Source: Acidobacteriota bacterium (GTDB lineage Bacteria > Acidobacteriota > Terriglobia > Terriglobales > SCQP01). Taken from it: a stretch of DNA of 64,000 nucleotides. Under the pieces are notes generated by a model, which made no database searches, had not been told where the DNA came from, and was given only the letters and a program-made list of their open reading frames with translations. The number at the start of each line of letters is the position of its first letter. Positions within the stretch are counted from its first letter, which is position 1. The position numbers were made by a program, and so were the translations under genes. Shown here one piece after another: positions 36,958-45,958 of this stretch. Location: the NCBI GenBank assembly GCA_021818955.1, contig JAKASR010000008.1, positions 54,720 through 118,719 of the forward strand, in the 5' to 3' direction.

Positions 36958-37616
36958 CTCGTCATCCTTTTCTTATTGCCGCGCTTTGGCCGCCCGGCTG
37001 ATTTGGGCGGCAAAGTTTCGTCAACCACATTGTTCCCCATCGCCTTGGTTTGTTTTCGGGGAAGATTACCATGAAAAAAAATACCACTCCGGTTTATCAC
37101 GAGTTTTTCGAATGACATCTGAAGATATATATCGAAAACGCTTTGGCTACTTCTAGATTGACGCGGCCTACCGGTGGGGTTCATCCCCAAGCGTTAACGG
37201 CCGAGCCAGAAGCGGCCAAGCCGCGAACGCGAAGGGGTCGCGTCACGAGCGCCGGGGCCGGCGGCGCGCACGACTCACAGCGCGCACGTTTGAAGCCGCT
37301 TGCATACTGGGGGTGAATCGCCCGGCTCAGTCCGTCAAACCGATTATGGCTAAAGGGGTTAGAGCGCTTGATGCTGATCAAGTTTTGATGCGATTCAGGG
37401 TTGGTTTGGGCTCGCCGGTCAAATAATGAAATAGAGCATGTGTCTCGACCAGCGCTTGAAGCATCGCGGCGCCGCCGCGCCGATAGCGGAATTTGCCCCA
37501 CCAGGTGCGTCATTTCCCCATAGACCTGAAAACTTCAGTATGGATTTGCAAGGCTTTAGTGCGCGATTCGCCGGCGGTGCCGTATTGGCCTGAAAAATGC
37601 CCATGGGAGTGTATTG
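36958..37616. other. 659-bp intergenic region
   Basis: Divergent space between the PQQ dehydrogenase gene and PFOR. Near the dehydrogenase start it has a hairpin (GCCGCCC at 36989-36995 with GGGCGGC at 37005-37011) that would sit in the mRNA leader on the minus strand. A 110-codon open frame on the minus strand (37181-37513) has no recognisable domain and I do not call it a gene. The AT-rich part at 37070-37150 may hold promoters. No tRNA or known RNA is seen. Confidence 0.6.
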
Positions 37617-40600
37617 ATGAAAACCCTCGACGCCAATGAAGCCGTAGCCGCGGTTTCGTACCTGCTCAGCGACGTGATTGCGCTGTTTCCGATTACTCCG
37701 GCATCGCCAATGGGCGAGTGGGCGGATAGCTGGGCGGCCACCGGGCGCAAGAACATTTGGGGGCTGACGCCGCAATTGGTGGAGATGCAGAGCGAAGCGG
37801 GCGCCGCCGCCGCGCTGCACGGCGCCTCGCAGGCCGGCGCCTTGGCGACGACCTACACCGCCTCGCAGGGACTGCTGTTGATGATTCCCGAGCTGTACAA
37901 GCTGGCGGGCGAGCTGTCGCCCGTGGTGTTGCATGTCGCTGCCCGTTCGCTGGCGACGCATGGGCTCTCGATTTTCGGCGATCACAGCGATGTGATGGCG
38001 GTGCGCCAGACCGGCGTAGCGCTGCTGGCGTCGGCCAACGTGCAGGAAGCCAATGATTTCGCCCTCATCGCCCATCTGGCGGCGCTGCGGACGCGGCTGC
38101 CTTTCATTCATTTTTTTGATGGTTTCCGCACCTCGCACCAGATTGAAAAGATTGAACCGATCAGCGCCGAACAAGTGCTGGCGCTCTTGCAGCCGGAATG
38201 GGTGGAAGCGCACCGCGGGCGCGCGCTTTCGCCCGACCATCCGTTTATCCGGGGCACCGCGCACAATCCCGACACCTATTTCCAGTCACGGGAAGCCTCC
38301 AATCCGTTCTATCAGGCCGCTCCCGGGCTGGTGCAGCAGACGATGGACGAATTCGCCCGGCTGTCCGGCCGCGCCTATCATTTATTCGATTATGAAGGCG
38401 CGCCCGACGCCGAGAGAGTGCTGCTGCTGATGGGCTCCGGCGCCGGGCCGGCGCAGGAAACGGTCGAAGCGCTGAACGCCGCCGGGGGCAAGGCGGGCCT
38501 GATACAAGCTCGCCTCTATCGTCCCTTCGACGCGGCCGCCTTGCGGCGCGCGCTACCCGCCACGGCCCGCATCCTGATCGTGCTCGACCGCACCAAGGAG
38601 CCCGGCGGCGCCGATCCACTCTTTCTTGATGTCCAAGCCGCACTGGCGGAAACGGGAACTGTGCCGAGGCTGCTTAGCGGGCGCTACGGCCTGGGCTCCA
38701 AGGAATTCACACCGGGCATGGTGAAGGCCATCTTCGACGAGGCCCAGCGCGAGAAGCCGCGCCGCCATTTCACCATCGGCATCGAAGACGATGTCACCCA
38801 TGAGAGCCTGAGCTGGGATCCCCATTACTCGCTCGAATCGGATGACACTTTCCGCGCCGTGTTTTTCGGCCTGGGCTCGGATGGCACGGTAGGCGCCAAT
38901 AAAAACACCATCAAGATCATCGGCGAGGGCACGGAAAATTACGCCCAGGGGTATTTCATCTACGACTCGAAAAAATCAGGCTCGGTCACCGTCTCGCACC
39001 TGCGCTTCGGCCCGCGTCCGATCCGCTCCAGTTACCTGATCCGGCAGGCGCATTTTGTCGCCTGCCACGTGTTTTCGCTGGCCGAACGCACTGACGTGCT
39101 GGCGCTGGCGCGTCCTGGCGGGGTGTTTCTGCTGAACGCGCCTTATCCCGCCGAAGAGATCTGGGAGCACTTGCCGCGGACGCTGCAGCGCCGGATTCTC
39201 GAGCTGCGGCTGCGTTTTTTCACCATTGACGCCAACGCGCTGGCGCTCGAACTCGGGCTGGGCTCGCGCATCAACACCATCCTGCAAAGCTGCTTTTTCG
39301 CTATCAGCGGGGTGCTGCCGCGCGAACGCGCGCTCGAGGCCATGCGCGACGCTATCCGCAAGACTTACCGCAAGCGGGGTGAAGCGGTGGTGAAAAAAAA
39401 CTTGGCGGCGATCGAAGCGGCGTTGTCACGCCTGCACGAAGCCCGGCCCGGCAAGCTGACCGCGACCGTCGATCTGCAGCCCTCGCCCGCGGCGGGCGCG
39501 CCCGGCTTCATCGGCCAGGTCACGGCGCGGCTGCTCGCCGGCGAAGGCGATCTGCTGCCGGTCAGCGCCTTTCCCGCCGACGGCACCTGGCCTTCGGCCA
39601 CCACGCGCTGGGAAAAACGCAATCTCACCGCGCAGATTCCGGTGTGGGATACCGAGCTTTGCATTCAATGCGGCAAATGCGTGCTGGTTTGCCCGCATGC
39701 CGCCATTCGCGCCCAGGTGTACGAGCCGACGCGCCTGGCGACAGCGCCGGAGAAGTTTCTTTCCACCGAGGCGCGCTGGCGCGAATACAGTGGCTATCGC
39801 TACTCCCTCCAGGTCGCGCCCGAAGACTGCACCGGCTGCACCCTCTGCGTCGCCGTATGCCCGGCGCATGACAAACAGAATCCCGAAATTCGCGCACTGA
39901 ATATGGAGCCGCAGGCGCCGCGGCGCGAGGCGGAACGCCGCAACTGGGAGTTTTTCCTCACCCTGCCGCCGGCGCCTAAGCCCGCGCTGCACCTGACCCA
40001 GATCAAAGACCTGCAACTGGTGCCGCCACTGTTCGAGTTTTCCGGCGCCTGCTCCGGCTGCGGCGAGACACCGTACCTCAAAATGCTGACCCAGCTCTAT
40101 GGCGACCGCCTGATGATCGCCAACGCCACCGGCTGCTCTTCCATCTATGGCGGCAACCTGCCGACCACGCCCTGGGCGGTCGATGCCGTCGGCCGCGGCC
40201 CCGCCTGGTCGAATTCCTTGTTTGAAGACAATGCCGAATTCGGGCTGGGTCTGCGCATGGGCCTGGATCACCAAACCGCACAGGCACGCGAGTTGCTTGC
40301 GCGGCTGGCTTCTCGGCTGCCGGAAGCGCTGGTGGCCGAGTTGCAAATGATCGTGCCCAACCTCGACGAAGCCGCTATCGCCCGGCGCCGCGCCGCGGTG
40401 GCCGAACTGCGCAAGCACCTGGCCCAACTGAGCGGCCTTAAAGACGCGGCTCGGCTGATGCCGCTGGCCGACGCGCTTACGCCTAAAATCGTTTGGCTGG
40501 TTGGCGGCGATGGCTGGGCTTACGACATCGGCTACGGCGGACTCGATCACGTGCTGGCCAATTCCGCCAACAACGTCAAAGTGCTCGTGCTCGATACCGA

Positions 40601-41303
40601 GGTGTACTCCAACACCGGCGGGCAAATGTCGAAATCCACACCGCGCGGCGCCGTCGCCCGCTTTGCCGAAGCCGGCAAGCGGGAAGCCAAGAAAGATCTC
40701 GCTTTGCTCGCGCTCAGCTACGAACACGTCTATGTTGCCCGCGTGGCTTTCGGGGGCAACGATTTGCAAACCCTCCGCGCGCTGCGTGAAGCGGGCGAAT
40801 ATCCCGGCCCGGCGTTGGTGCTGGCCTATGCCCATTGCATCGCCCACGGCTACGATCTCGAGCATGGGCTGGAACAACAGAAGTCAGCGGTATTGTGCGG
40901 ATATTGGCCGCTGTTCCGCTACCATCCCGACCGGCGCGGCCAAGCCAATGCCTTCGAGCTGGATTCGCGCCCGCCCAGCTTGCCGCTGACCGAATACCTG
41001 AAGCACGAAACGCGGTTTGCGCGGCTGGCGGTAGAGGGCAAGAACGGCGAAGCGGCTGCGGAAGCCGAAGCCACGGCGCACGATCTGCTGCGCGAAGCGC
41101 AGGCAGATGTCAACCGTCGCTGGGAGATTTATTCCCGTCTGGCCGCCGAGAGCAAAGCCGCGGCGGGAAGCAAAACCGAGGCCGCCGGCGTAGCGGCGGA
41201 GAAAATCGGCGCCGCGAACGCCACCGGCGCGGCAAAAAACTCCCAAACCAATGGCCGCGCCGGCCAGGCGGATTTGAATAAAGAAAAAGAAACTGTTAAA
41301 TAA
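37617..41303 (+). CDS. nifJ: Pyruvate:ferredoxin/flavodoxin oxidoreductase, single-chain
   Basis: Catalyses pyruvate + CoA to acetyl-CoA + CO2 with reduction of ferredoxin or flavodoxin, reversibly. The 1228-aa chain contains all fused domains: N-terminal domain I (TLDANEAVAAVSYLLSDVIA), the gamma-type domain, two [4Fe-4S] sites at Cys682/685/688/692 (CIQCGKCVLVC) and from Cys738 (CTGCTLCVAVC), CSGCGETPYLK and the TPP motif GDGWAYDIGYGG near residue 964. The start ATG 37617 has GGGAG seven bases upstream. The last 50 residues are an Ala/Lys/Glu-rich tail absent from most homologues. It is a lone gene. Together with PPDK at 54.6 kb it allows flux between acetyl-CoA, pyruvate and PEP, often a sign of facultatively anaerobic metabolism. 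Confidence 0.95.
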   Translation: MKTLDANEAVAAVSYLLSDVIALFPITPASPMGEWADSWAATGRKNIWGLTPQLVEMQSEAGAAAALHGASQAGALATTYTASQGLLLMIPELYKLAGELSPVVLHVAARSLATHGLSIFGDHSDVMAVRQTGVALLASANVQEANDFALIAHLAALRTRLPFIHFFDGFRTSHQIEKIEPISAEQVLALLQPEWVEAHRGRALSPDHPFIRGTAHNPDTYFQSREASNPFYQAAPGLVQQTMDEFARLSGRAYHLFDYEGAPDAERVLLLMGSGAGPAQETVEALNAAGGKAGLIQARLYRPFDAAALRRALPATARILIVLDRTKEPGGADPLFLDVQAALAETGTVPRLLSGRYGLGSKEFTPGMVKAIFDEAQREKPRRHFTIGIEDDVTHESLSWDPHYSLESDDTFRAVFFGLGSDGTVGANKNTIKIIGEGTENYAQGYFIYDSKKSGSVTVSHLRFGPRPIRSSYLIRQAHFVACHVFSLAERTDVLALARPGGVFLLNAPYPAEEIWEHLPRTLQRRILELRLRFFTIDANALALELGLGSRINTILQSCFFAISGVLPRERALEAMRDAIRKTYRKRGEAVVKKNLAAIEAALSRLHEARPGKLTATVDLQPSPAAGAPGFIGQVTARLLAGEGDLLPVSAFPADGTWPSATTRWEKRNLTAQIPVWDTELCIQCGKCVLVCPHAAIRAQVYEPTRLATAPEKFLSTEARWREYSGYRYSLQVAPEDCTGCTLCVAVCPAHDKQNPEIRALNMEPQAPRREAERRNWEFFLTLPPAPKPALHLTQIKDLQLVPPLFEFSGACSGCGETPYLKMLTQLYGDRLMIANATGCSSIYGGNLPTTPWAVDAVGRGPAWSNSLFEDNAEFGLGLRMGLDHQTAQARELLARLASRLPEALVAELQMIVPNLDEAAIARRRAAVAELRKHLAQLSGLKDAARLMPLADALTPKIVWLVGGDGWAYDIGYGGLDHVLANSANNVKVLVLDTEVYSNTGGQMSKSTPRGAVARFAEAGKREAKKDLALLALSYEHVYVARVAFGGNDLQTLRALREAGEYPGPALVLAYAHCIAHGYDLEHGLEQQKSAVLCGYWPLFRYHPDRRGQANAFELDSRPPSLPLTEYLKHETRFARLAVEGKNGEAAAEAEATAHDLLREAQADVNRRWEIYSRLAAESKAAAGSKTEAAGVAAEKIGAANATGAAKNSQTNGRAGQADLNKEKETVK

Positions 41304-41331
41304 GGTGCGTCGATTAACAAAAATATATTCT

Positions 41332-41365
41332 CGGAAACGGCGCCGAGCTTAGGGCGCCGTTTCCG
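41332..41365. terminator. Bidirectional terminator between PFOR and MBL hydrolase
   Basis: A perfect 13-bp inverted repeat (CGGAAACGGCGCC, 8-base loop, then its complement). On the minus strand it is followed by a T-rich run, so it should stop the minus-strand gene ending at 41380; it lies 29 bp after the PFOR stop as well. Confidence 0.75.
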
Positions 41366-41379
41366 ATGGGCGGACCACG

Positions 41380-42321
41380 CTAAGATACTTCTAACGCTTC
41401 GCCATTATTTAACGTTAGAAACCCGGCCGGCGCTATTTCCGCCAGCCGCTGCCGGGGCGCATCCAGGGTTTCGTCGGTCAACCGGAAAGTGCCATGGTGG
41501 ATGGCGATGCTGGTGCGCGCGCCCAGGATGCGGTGCGCTTCGAGCGACTCCTCTGGCGAGACGTGCACCGGCGCCATGATCGAGCGCGGCGCATAGGCCC
41601 CAATTGGCAGCAGCGCCAGCCGCAGCGGCCCGAAGCGCCGGCGAATCCAGGCGAAATGCGGGCCGAAGGCGGTGTCGCCGGCGAAATAAAGCTTGCCACC
41701 CGGCATTTCAAGCAGATAGCCGCACCAGAGCGCGCGATTGCGATCGAAGGGAGTGCGGGCGGAAAAATGCAGCGCCGGAACGGCATGCACGCGGACGCCA
41801 GGCAAGTCCACGGCTTCGCCCCAATCCAATTCGCATATTTGGCGGATCGACTGCAAACGCATCCAGGAGGCCACGCCGCGCGGAACGATATAGTGTGCCG
41901 CCTGCTGCCGGAAAAGCTGACGCACGGTGGCCAGGTCGAGATGATCGTAATGGTTGTGGCTGATGAGCACAGCATCGAGCGGGGGCAAGTCGGCGAGGCT
42001 GACTCCCGGCGCGCGCCGCCGCCGCGGTCCCAGCCAGGCATAAGGCCCGGCGCGCTCGGACCAGATCGGATCAGTCAACAGATTCAACCCGCCGGCTTGC
42101 AACAGCACGGTGGAATGGTTCACGAAAGTGACTCGCACCGCGTGTCCTTCCACCCGCCGGGGCGGCACAGAGGGCGTTACATCGTCGATGAAGCGGGGCG
42201 AGGGTTCGGCGCGGCTATGCAGCTTCCAGCGCAGAATGTCGCGCCAACCGTGCGGCGGGGCAACGCCGGGATTGTAAAAGCGGCGCCCATCAAAATGCGG
42301 TGGAATGCCGTCGGACCACAT
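41380..42321 (-). CDS. MBL-fold metallo-hydrolase (NAPE-PLD/UlaG-like)
   Basis: Cytoplasmic metallo-beta-lactamase-fold hydrolase of 313 aa. The metal motif is SHNHYDHLD (residues around 130-138), with other ligands in FAGDTAFGPHF and IAIHHGTF. VRVTFVNHSTVLLQAGGLN and LLTDPIWSERAGP are characteristic of the NAPE-PLD-like branch that includes bacterial L-ascorbate-6-phosphate lactonase-like and phospholipase D-like enzymes. A phosphodiester substrate is possible but not shown. Single gene, convergent with PFOR and separated by a strong hairpin. Confidence 0.85.
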   Translation of the reverse strand: MWSDGIPPHFDGRRFYNPGVAPPHGWRDILRWKLHSRAEPSPRFIDDVTPSVPPRRVEGHAVRVTFVNHSTVLLQAGGLNLLTDPIWSERAGPYAWLGPRRRRAPGVSLADLPPLDAVLISHNHYDHLDLATVRQLFRQQAAHYIVPRGVASWMRLQSIRQICELDWGEAVDLPGVRVHAVPALHFSARTPFDRNRALWCGYLLEMPGGKLYFAGDTAFGPHFAWIRRRFGPLRLALLPIGAYAPRSIMAPVHVSPEESLEAHRILGARTSIAIHHGTFRLTDETLDAPRQRLAEIAPAGFLTLNNGEALEVS

Positions 42322-42489
42322 GCTTCTATTTTGCCAGCGTTATTTCAGGCGCGGGATTTGAGGCAAAAGATCGAAGTGGCGATCGCGATCGCGTAGCCAC
42401 TCGGGGTGCGGCGCTCGACAGCCAATCATCCATCGGAAGCAGCATGAGCGCGTTTCGGCTAGGCATCCCGTCGTGGCAAAATAGCAGCC

Positions 42490-43389
42490 ATGCCGACCCG
42501 ATCGCGTTCGTGGATGCTGGCGCTGCTACTGGTGGCGGCCATGGTAGCCGGCAGCTTTGGATTCGAGCGGCGCATCGAGCCGCTGAAACCGCGCTTCGCC
42601 GCCGACCGCAGCACGCGGCTGGCGCTGCCCTCGGCGCGCGTAGTGCGCGCCCTGTTTTTGAATTACAACGGCCTGGCCGCGGACGTGTATTGGACGCGTG
42701 CGGTGCAGTATTTCGGACGGCTACATATGGAGCACCGCCAGCATTATCCGCTGCTCTGGCCGCTGTTGCACATTACCCAACAACTCGATCCCGACCTGAT
42801 TGCCGCAGCCGAATTCGGCAGCTATTTTCTCGCCGACCGCCCGCCGCTCGGGGCCGGGCAGCCGCAAGCCGCGGTGCGGCTGTTGCGGCGCGCCATTCGC
42901 CGACATCCCAATCATTGGCGGCTATATTATGACCTGGGCTTCGTTTATGCCCTCAACTTGCATCAACGCCGCCACGCCGCCGACGCCTTTGCCGCCGGCG
43001 CGCGGCGTCCCGGCGCCAACCCGGTGCTTTATACCTTGGCCGCCGAATGGTATGGCGAAGTTCACGAAGACCATCTCGCGCTGGCGCTTTGGAAAGAGCA
43101 GTATGCCTCGACGCCCAGCAAACAATTGCGGGAAAACGCGCGCGATCACATCCTGAAGCTCGAAACGCGCATTGCGCTGCGGCAACTGCGGCGCGCCACC
43201 GCCGCTTATACTCAACGCTTTCACCATCTGCCCTCGAACTGGCAGGCCATGGTGCGGGCCGGCATGCTGCCGGGCATTCCCCTCGATCCAATGGGGAATC
43301 CGTATCGATTGCTGCCGCAAGGGCAGGTCGAGCTCAGCCCGAAGACGCATCTACCCTGGCTGAAACGCGTGGTGCCGATGCCCAGATAA
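42490..43389 (+). CDS. TPR-containing membrane-anchored protein
   Basis: Unknown role; 299 aa. A single N-terminal hydrophobic segment (WMLALLLVAAMVAGSFGF, residues 8-25) serves as anchor or signal. Helical repeats of TPR character occupy about residues 60-230 (LLWPLLHITQQLDPDLIAAA, YDLGFVYALNLHQRRHAADA, LYTLAAEWYGEVHEDHLALA). The C-terminus (LPSNWQAMVRAGMLPGIPLD then PMGNPYRLLPQG) resembles the end of pseudopilin/type-II-secretion-like proteins, suggesting a periplasmic assembly role. Lone gene, divergent from the MBL gene and convergent with the Lpt fusion. Confidence 0.7.
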   Translation: MPTRSRSWMLALLLVAAMVAGSFGFERRIEPLKPRFAADRSTRLALPSARVVRALFLNYNGLAADVYWTRAVQYFGRLHMEHRQHYPLLWPLLHITQQLDPDLIAAAEFGSYFLADRPPLGAGQPQAAVRLLRRAIRRHPNHWRLYYDLGFVYALNLHQRRHAADAFAAGARRPGANPVLYTLAAEWYGEVHEDHLALALWKEQYASTPSKQLRENARDHILKLETRIALRQLRRATAAYTQRFHHLPSNWQAMVRAGMLPGIPLDPMGNPYRLLPQGQVELSPKTHLPWLKRVVPMPR

Positions 43390-43485
43390 AGGAAAAGGAA
43401 GCAGAAGCCAAATAGAGAGAAGTAAGCTGAGAGCGAGTACGCCCGTGAAAGCTATTGCCACTGCCGCAAGGTATTTCAATTAAAA

Positions 43486-43501
43486 TATTTAGCGCTAAAT
43501 A
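43486..43501. repeat. Perfect 16-bp palindrome
   Basis: TATTTAGCGCTAAATA, self-complementary over its whole length, in the 195-bp space between convergent genes. It could be a protein-binding site or part of the termination region. Confidence 0.6.
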
Positions 43502-43502
43502 G

Positions 43503-43527
43503 CTGGAAAAACACGATTTTTTTCCAG
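43503..43527. terminator. Hairpin between convergent genes, candidate terminator
   Basis: CTGGAAAAA at 43503-43511 pairs perfectly with TTTTTCCAG at 43519-43527 around a 7-base loop. The stem itself is A/T-rich, so strength is moderate. Confidence 0.5.
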
Positions 43528-43584
43528 AGGTTTGCGGTTACGCAATGGTTTTTCTAGGGCATTTGCCGCGTCTAAGCGATCTGC

Positions 43585-45852
43585 TCAGGTGGGCAAGCGC
43601 AGCAGCAGCAGGATGCCCGCTGCGGCAAATAAAACGTCGGGCGACCAGGCGGCCACTACCGGCGGCAACTGATCGAGATTGCCGAGCGCCTGCAGCAAGC
43701 CGGCGCTGATCCAATAGCCCATCGCCACCGCAAAGGCGAGGGCAATGCCTCCCACCGCGCCGCGCCGTCCGACGGCCAGCGCAAAGGGAAACGCTAGCAG
43801 CACCATGATCACCGTGATCAAGGGAAACGCCAGTTTGCGATTGAGCTCGACCAGCAAGCCGTTGACGTCATAGCCACTGCGCGCCAGCCGGTCGATGTAC
43901 TGCCGCAACTGGAGAAACGTCATCTGCGAAGCCTCCGGCGCTTGGGTCTGGAAATAGGCCGGAGTTTCGCGCATAGAGCGGAAGGAGGCGACGCGGAAGT
44001 TCTGGAAGTTGGTAACGCGATCGCCCTGAAACTCGCGCACCCAGCCGTCTTCCAGGACCCAGCCATGCAGCCGGGCATCCCAATAGGCGCCATGCGCCTG
44101 AATCATTCGCGACAAAGCGAAGTTGTGGGTGGTAAAAGAGTACACGGCCAGATCGGCGAAGGTCCGATGGGTTGGATCGTAATAGCGAAAGTAATAAAGA
44201 TGATGGCCTCGGCCGAAAAGCCAGCGCTGCCCGGGGCGGCGAAAGGTTTCCGCCGGCTGTCCCTTGAGCCGGGCGCGCAGCGAGTTTTGCAGCTGGTTGG
44301 CGCCGGGCAGGATGGTTTCCTGCAGCACAAACTGGCCGACGGCGAGCAGCATCGCCAGCATGAGCAGGGGGTAGAGAAGGCGATGAATGCCGATGCCGCA
44401 GGCTTTGAGCGCGGTGATCTCATTGGCCTTCGACATCAGCCCGCAGACGAGCAGCACGCCAATCAGCACCGCCAACGGGATGGAAAGGTAGAGCAACTGC
44501 GGGATGAGATAGAAGAGATAACGTCCGACCAGGGCTAACGAGGCGTGGGTATGAATGATGCTGCCCAGCAACTCGAAAAAGGTGAAGACGGTGATGATCA
44601 CCAGGAAACTGGCCAGGGCCAGCAGCACGTAGCCGACAAACTCGCGCAGAACGCTGTAGTCGAGCAGGGAAGGAAAAAAGCGGAGGCGCCGGGCGCCGCC
44701 TGCGGCGGGGACGCCGAAGCGGAAGCGATCCAGCCAATGCCGGAAGCGGGCAGCGGGTTGAAAGCGGCGCGCCAGCACGCGCGGAATATGGCCGGCGCGC
44801 GCCAGCAGCAAGGCGCCGGCGGCGAGAAAAACCAGATTGGCGAACCAGACGCCGAGCCCCGGCGGCATGCGCCCTTGATGGGCCAGCGCCACGCCGGAGA
44901 TGAGCAATATGTAATAGACCAGCACCAGCACCAGCGTCAGGACAACGCCCCCCGCCTTGCCGCCCTTACGGGTAGAGAGCCCGAGCGGGACGCCGACCAG
45001 GGGCAGCATCAGGCAGGCGAAGGCCAGCGCCAGACGGCGATAGAACTCGATTCGCGCCGGGCGCCATTGACGGGCATTGTGAAACAGCGCCAGCAGTGTG
45101 GATGTGGGTTGCGCCGCCCAGGGCAGATGGGGCATGCGCGGCGGCGGCAAGAGAAGGGGTACGTCGCTGGAGACGAAGGAACTGACCAGCAGTTCATTGG
45201 GATTGCGGCGGGAGAGTTGGTAGCTGGCGCCGTGCTCCAGATGCAATTGCAGCGCCTGCGGGCCATTGCGCACCAAGCGCCCGGCGCGCGCCACGGTAAT
45301 ATTCGGTGGGCCGGGTTGGTGCATGTCGGCCACGAAGACCTTGCGCCAGAGCTTGCCGCCCTCGCGGGTATCGCCGACATAGACCACCAGTTTGGGAATG
45401 GTTTCGATAAAGATTCGCGGCTGGACTGCAAACGCGATTTGCGAGTTGCGCAACTCGGATTCGAGGCGCAGGAACTGGCGATTGGCGGCCGGGGCGATCC
45501 AAAGCCCGGTAACGAGCGCCAGCAACCAGGCGAAGCCGATAAAAACCGCCAAAGGACGCAGCAGTTGCCCGTTGCTCAGCCCGGAGGCGCGCAAGGCTAG
45601 CACTTCATTGTCGGCGGCCATGCGGCTGAGCCCGATCAGGATGCCGACGAGCACCGCCATGGGCAGGGCAAACACCAGCGCCGTCGGCAGCAGATCCCCC
45701 ATCGCCTCGAAAATGCGCCCCGAACTGCTTTCCACCACGACTTGAAGCAGGCGGCCCAGATCACGCAGAAAAATGACGAAGGTGAACAGCAGCAAGCCCA
45801 GCGCAGCCTGCACCATAATTTCGCGGCGAAGATAGCGGGCGAGAATCCTCAC
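43585..45852 (-). CDS. Fused LptF-LptG lipopolysaccharide-export permease
   Basis: Inner-membrane permease of the Lpt machine that extracts LPS for transport to the outer membrane. The 755-aa chain holds two complete YjgP/YjgQ modules: residues 1-360 (helices around 10-30, 55-78, 100-120, a periplasmic jellyroll, then helices at 270-360) and about 395-755 (LLDYSVLREFVGYVLLALAS, HASLALVGRYLFYLIPQLLY, second jellyroll, last helices near 690-752). Normally LptF and LptG are separate subunits of about 360 residues each; here one gene encodes both. The start is GTG (45852). The ATPase LptB is not in the window. A downstream-facing hairpin at 43503 may terminate it. Confidence 0.88.
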   Translation of the reverse strand: MRILARYLRREIMVQAALGLLLFTFVIFLRDLGRLLQVVVESSSGRIFEAMGDLLPTALVFALPMAVLVGILIGLSRMAADNEVLALRASGLSNGQLLRPLAVFIGFAWLLALVTGLWIAPAANRQFLRLESELRNSQIAFAVQPRIFIETIPKLVVYVGDTREGGKLWRKVFVADMHQPGPPNITVARAGRLVRNGPQALQLHLEHGASYQLSRRNPNELLVSSFVSSDVPLLLPPPRMPHLPWAAQPTSTLLALFHNARQWRPARIEFYRRLALAFACLMLPLVGVPLGLSTRKGGKAGGVVLTLVLVLVYYILLISGVALAHQGRMPPGLGVWFANLVFLAAGALLLARAGHIPRVLARRFQPAARFRHWLDRFRFGVPAAGGARRLRFFPSLLDYSVLREFVGYVLLALASFLVIITVFTFFELLGSIIHTHASLALVGRYLFYLIPQLLYLSIPLAVLIGVLLVCGLMSKANEITALKACGIGIHRLLYPLLMLAMLLAVGQFVLQETILPGANQLQNSLRARLKGQPAETFRRPGQRWLFGRGHHLYYFRYYDPTHRTFADLAVYSFTTHNFALSRMIQAHGAYWDARLHGWVLEDGWVREFQGDRVTNFQNFRVASFRSMRETPAYFQTQAPEASQMTFLQLRQYIDRLARSGYDVNGLLVELNRKLAFPLITVIMVLLAFPFALAVGRRGAVGGIALAFAVAMGYWISAGLLQALGNLDQLPPVVAAWSPDVLFAAAGILLLLRLPT

Positions 45853-45958
45853 ACCCAGCCACCACGATGGCTATGCCGATCCAGGGTCATGCAAGCAGTT
45901 TACCGCCAGGATGCGAAATCGCAGCGGCAGGCTAAGGCAACCGCCGGAAGCGGAAAGT

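Noticed and set aside
37160..37190. tRNA T-arm-like GGGGTTCATCCCC
   Set aside because: The loop has five bases instead of seven, and no acceptor, D or anticodon arms can be built around it.
37181..37513. 110-codon minus-strand frame in the largest intergenic gap
   Set aside because: No ribosome site, domain or familiar segment; Arg/Ser-rich composition. Kept only as a note in the gap entry.
39426..40877. 483-codon minus-strand open frame inside PFOR
   Set aside because: Antisense to the cluster and TPP motifs of PFOR; no recognisable domain.
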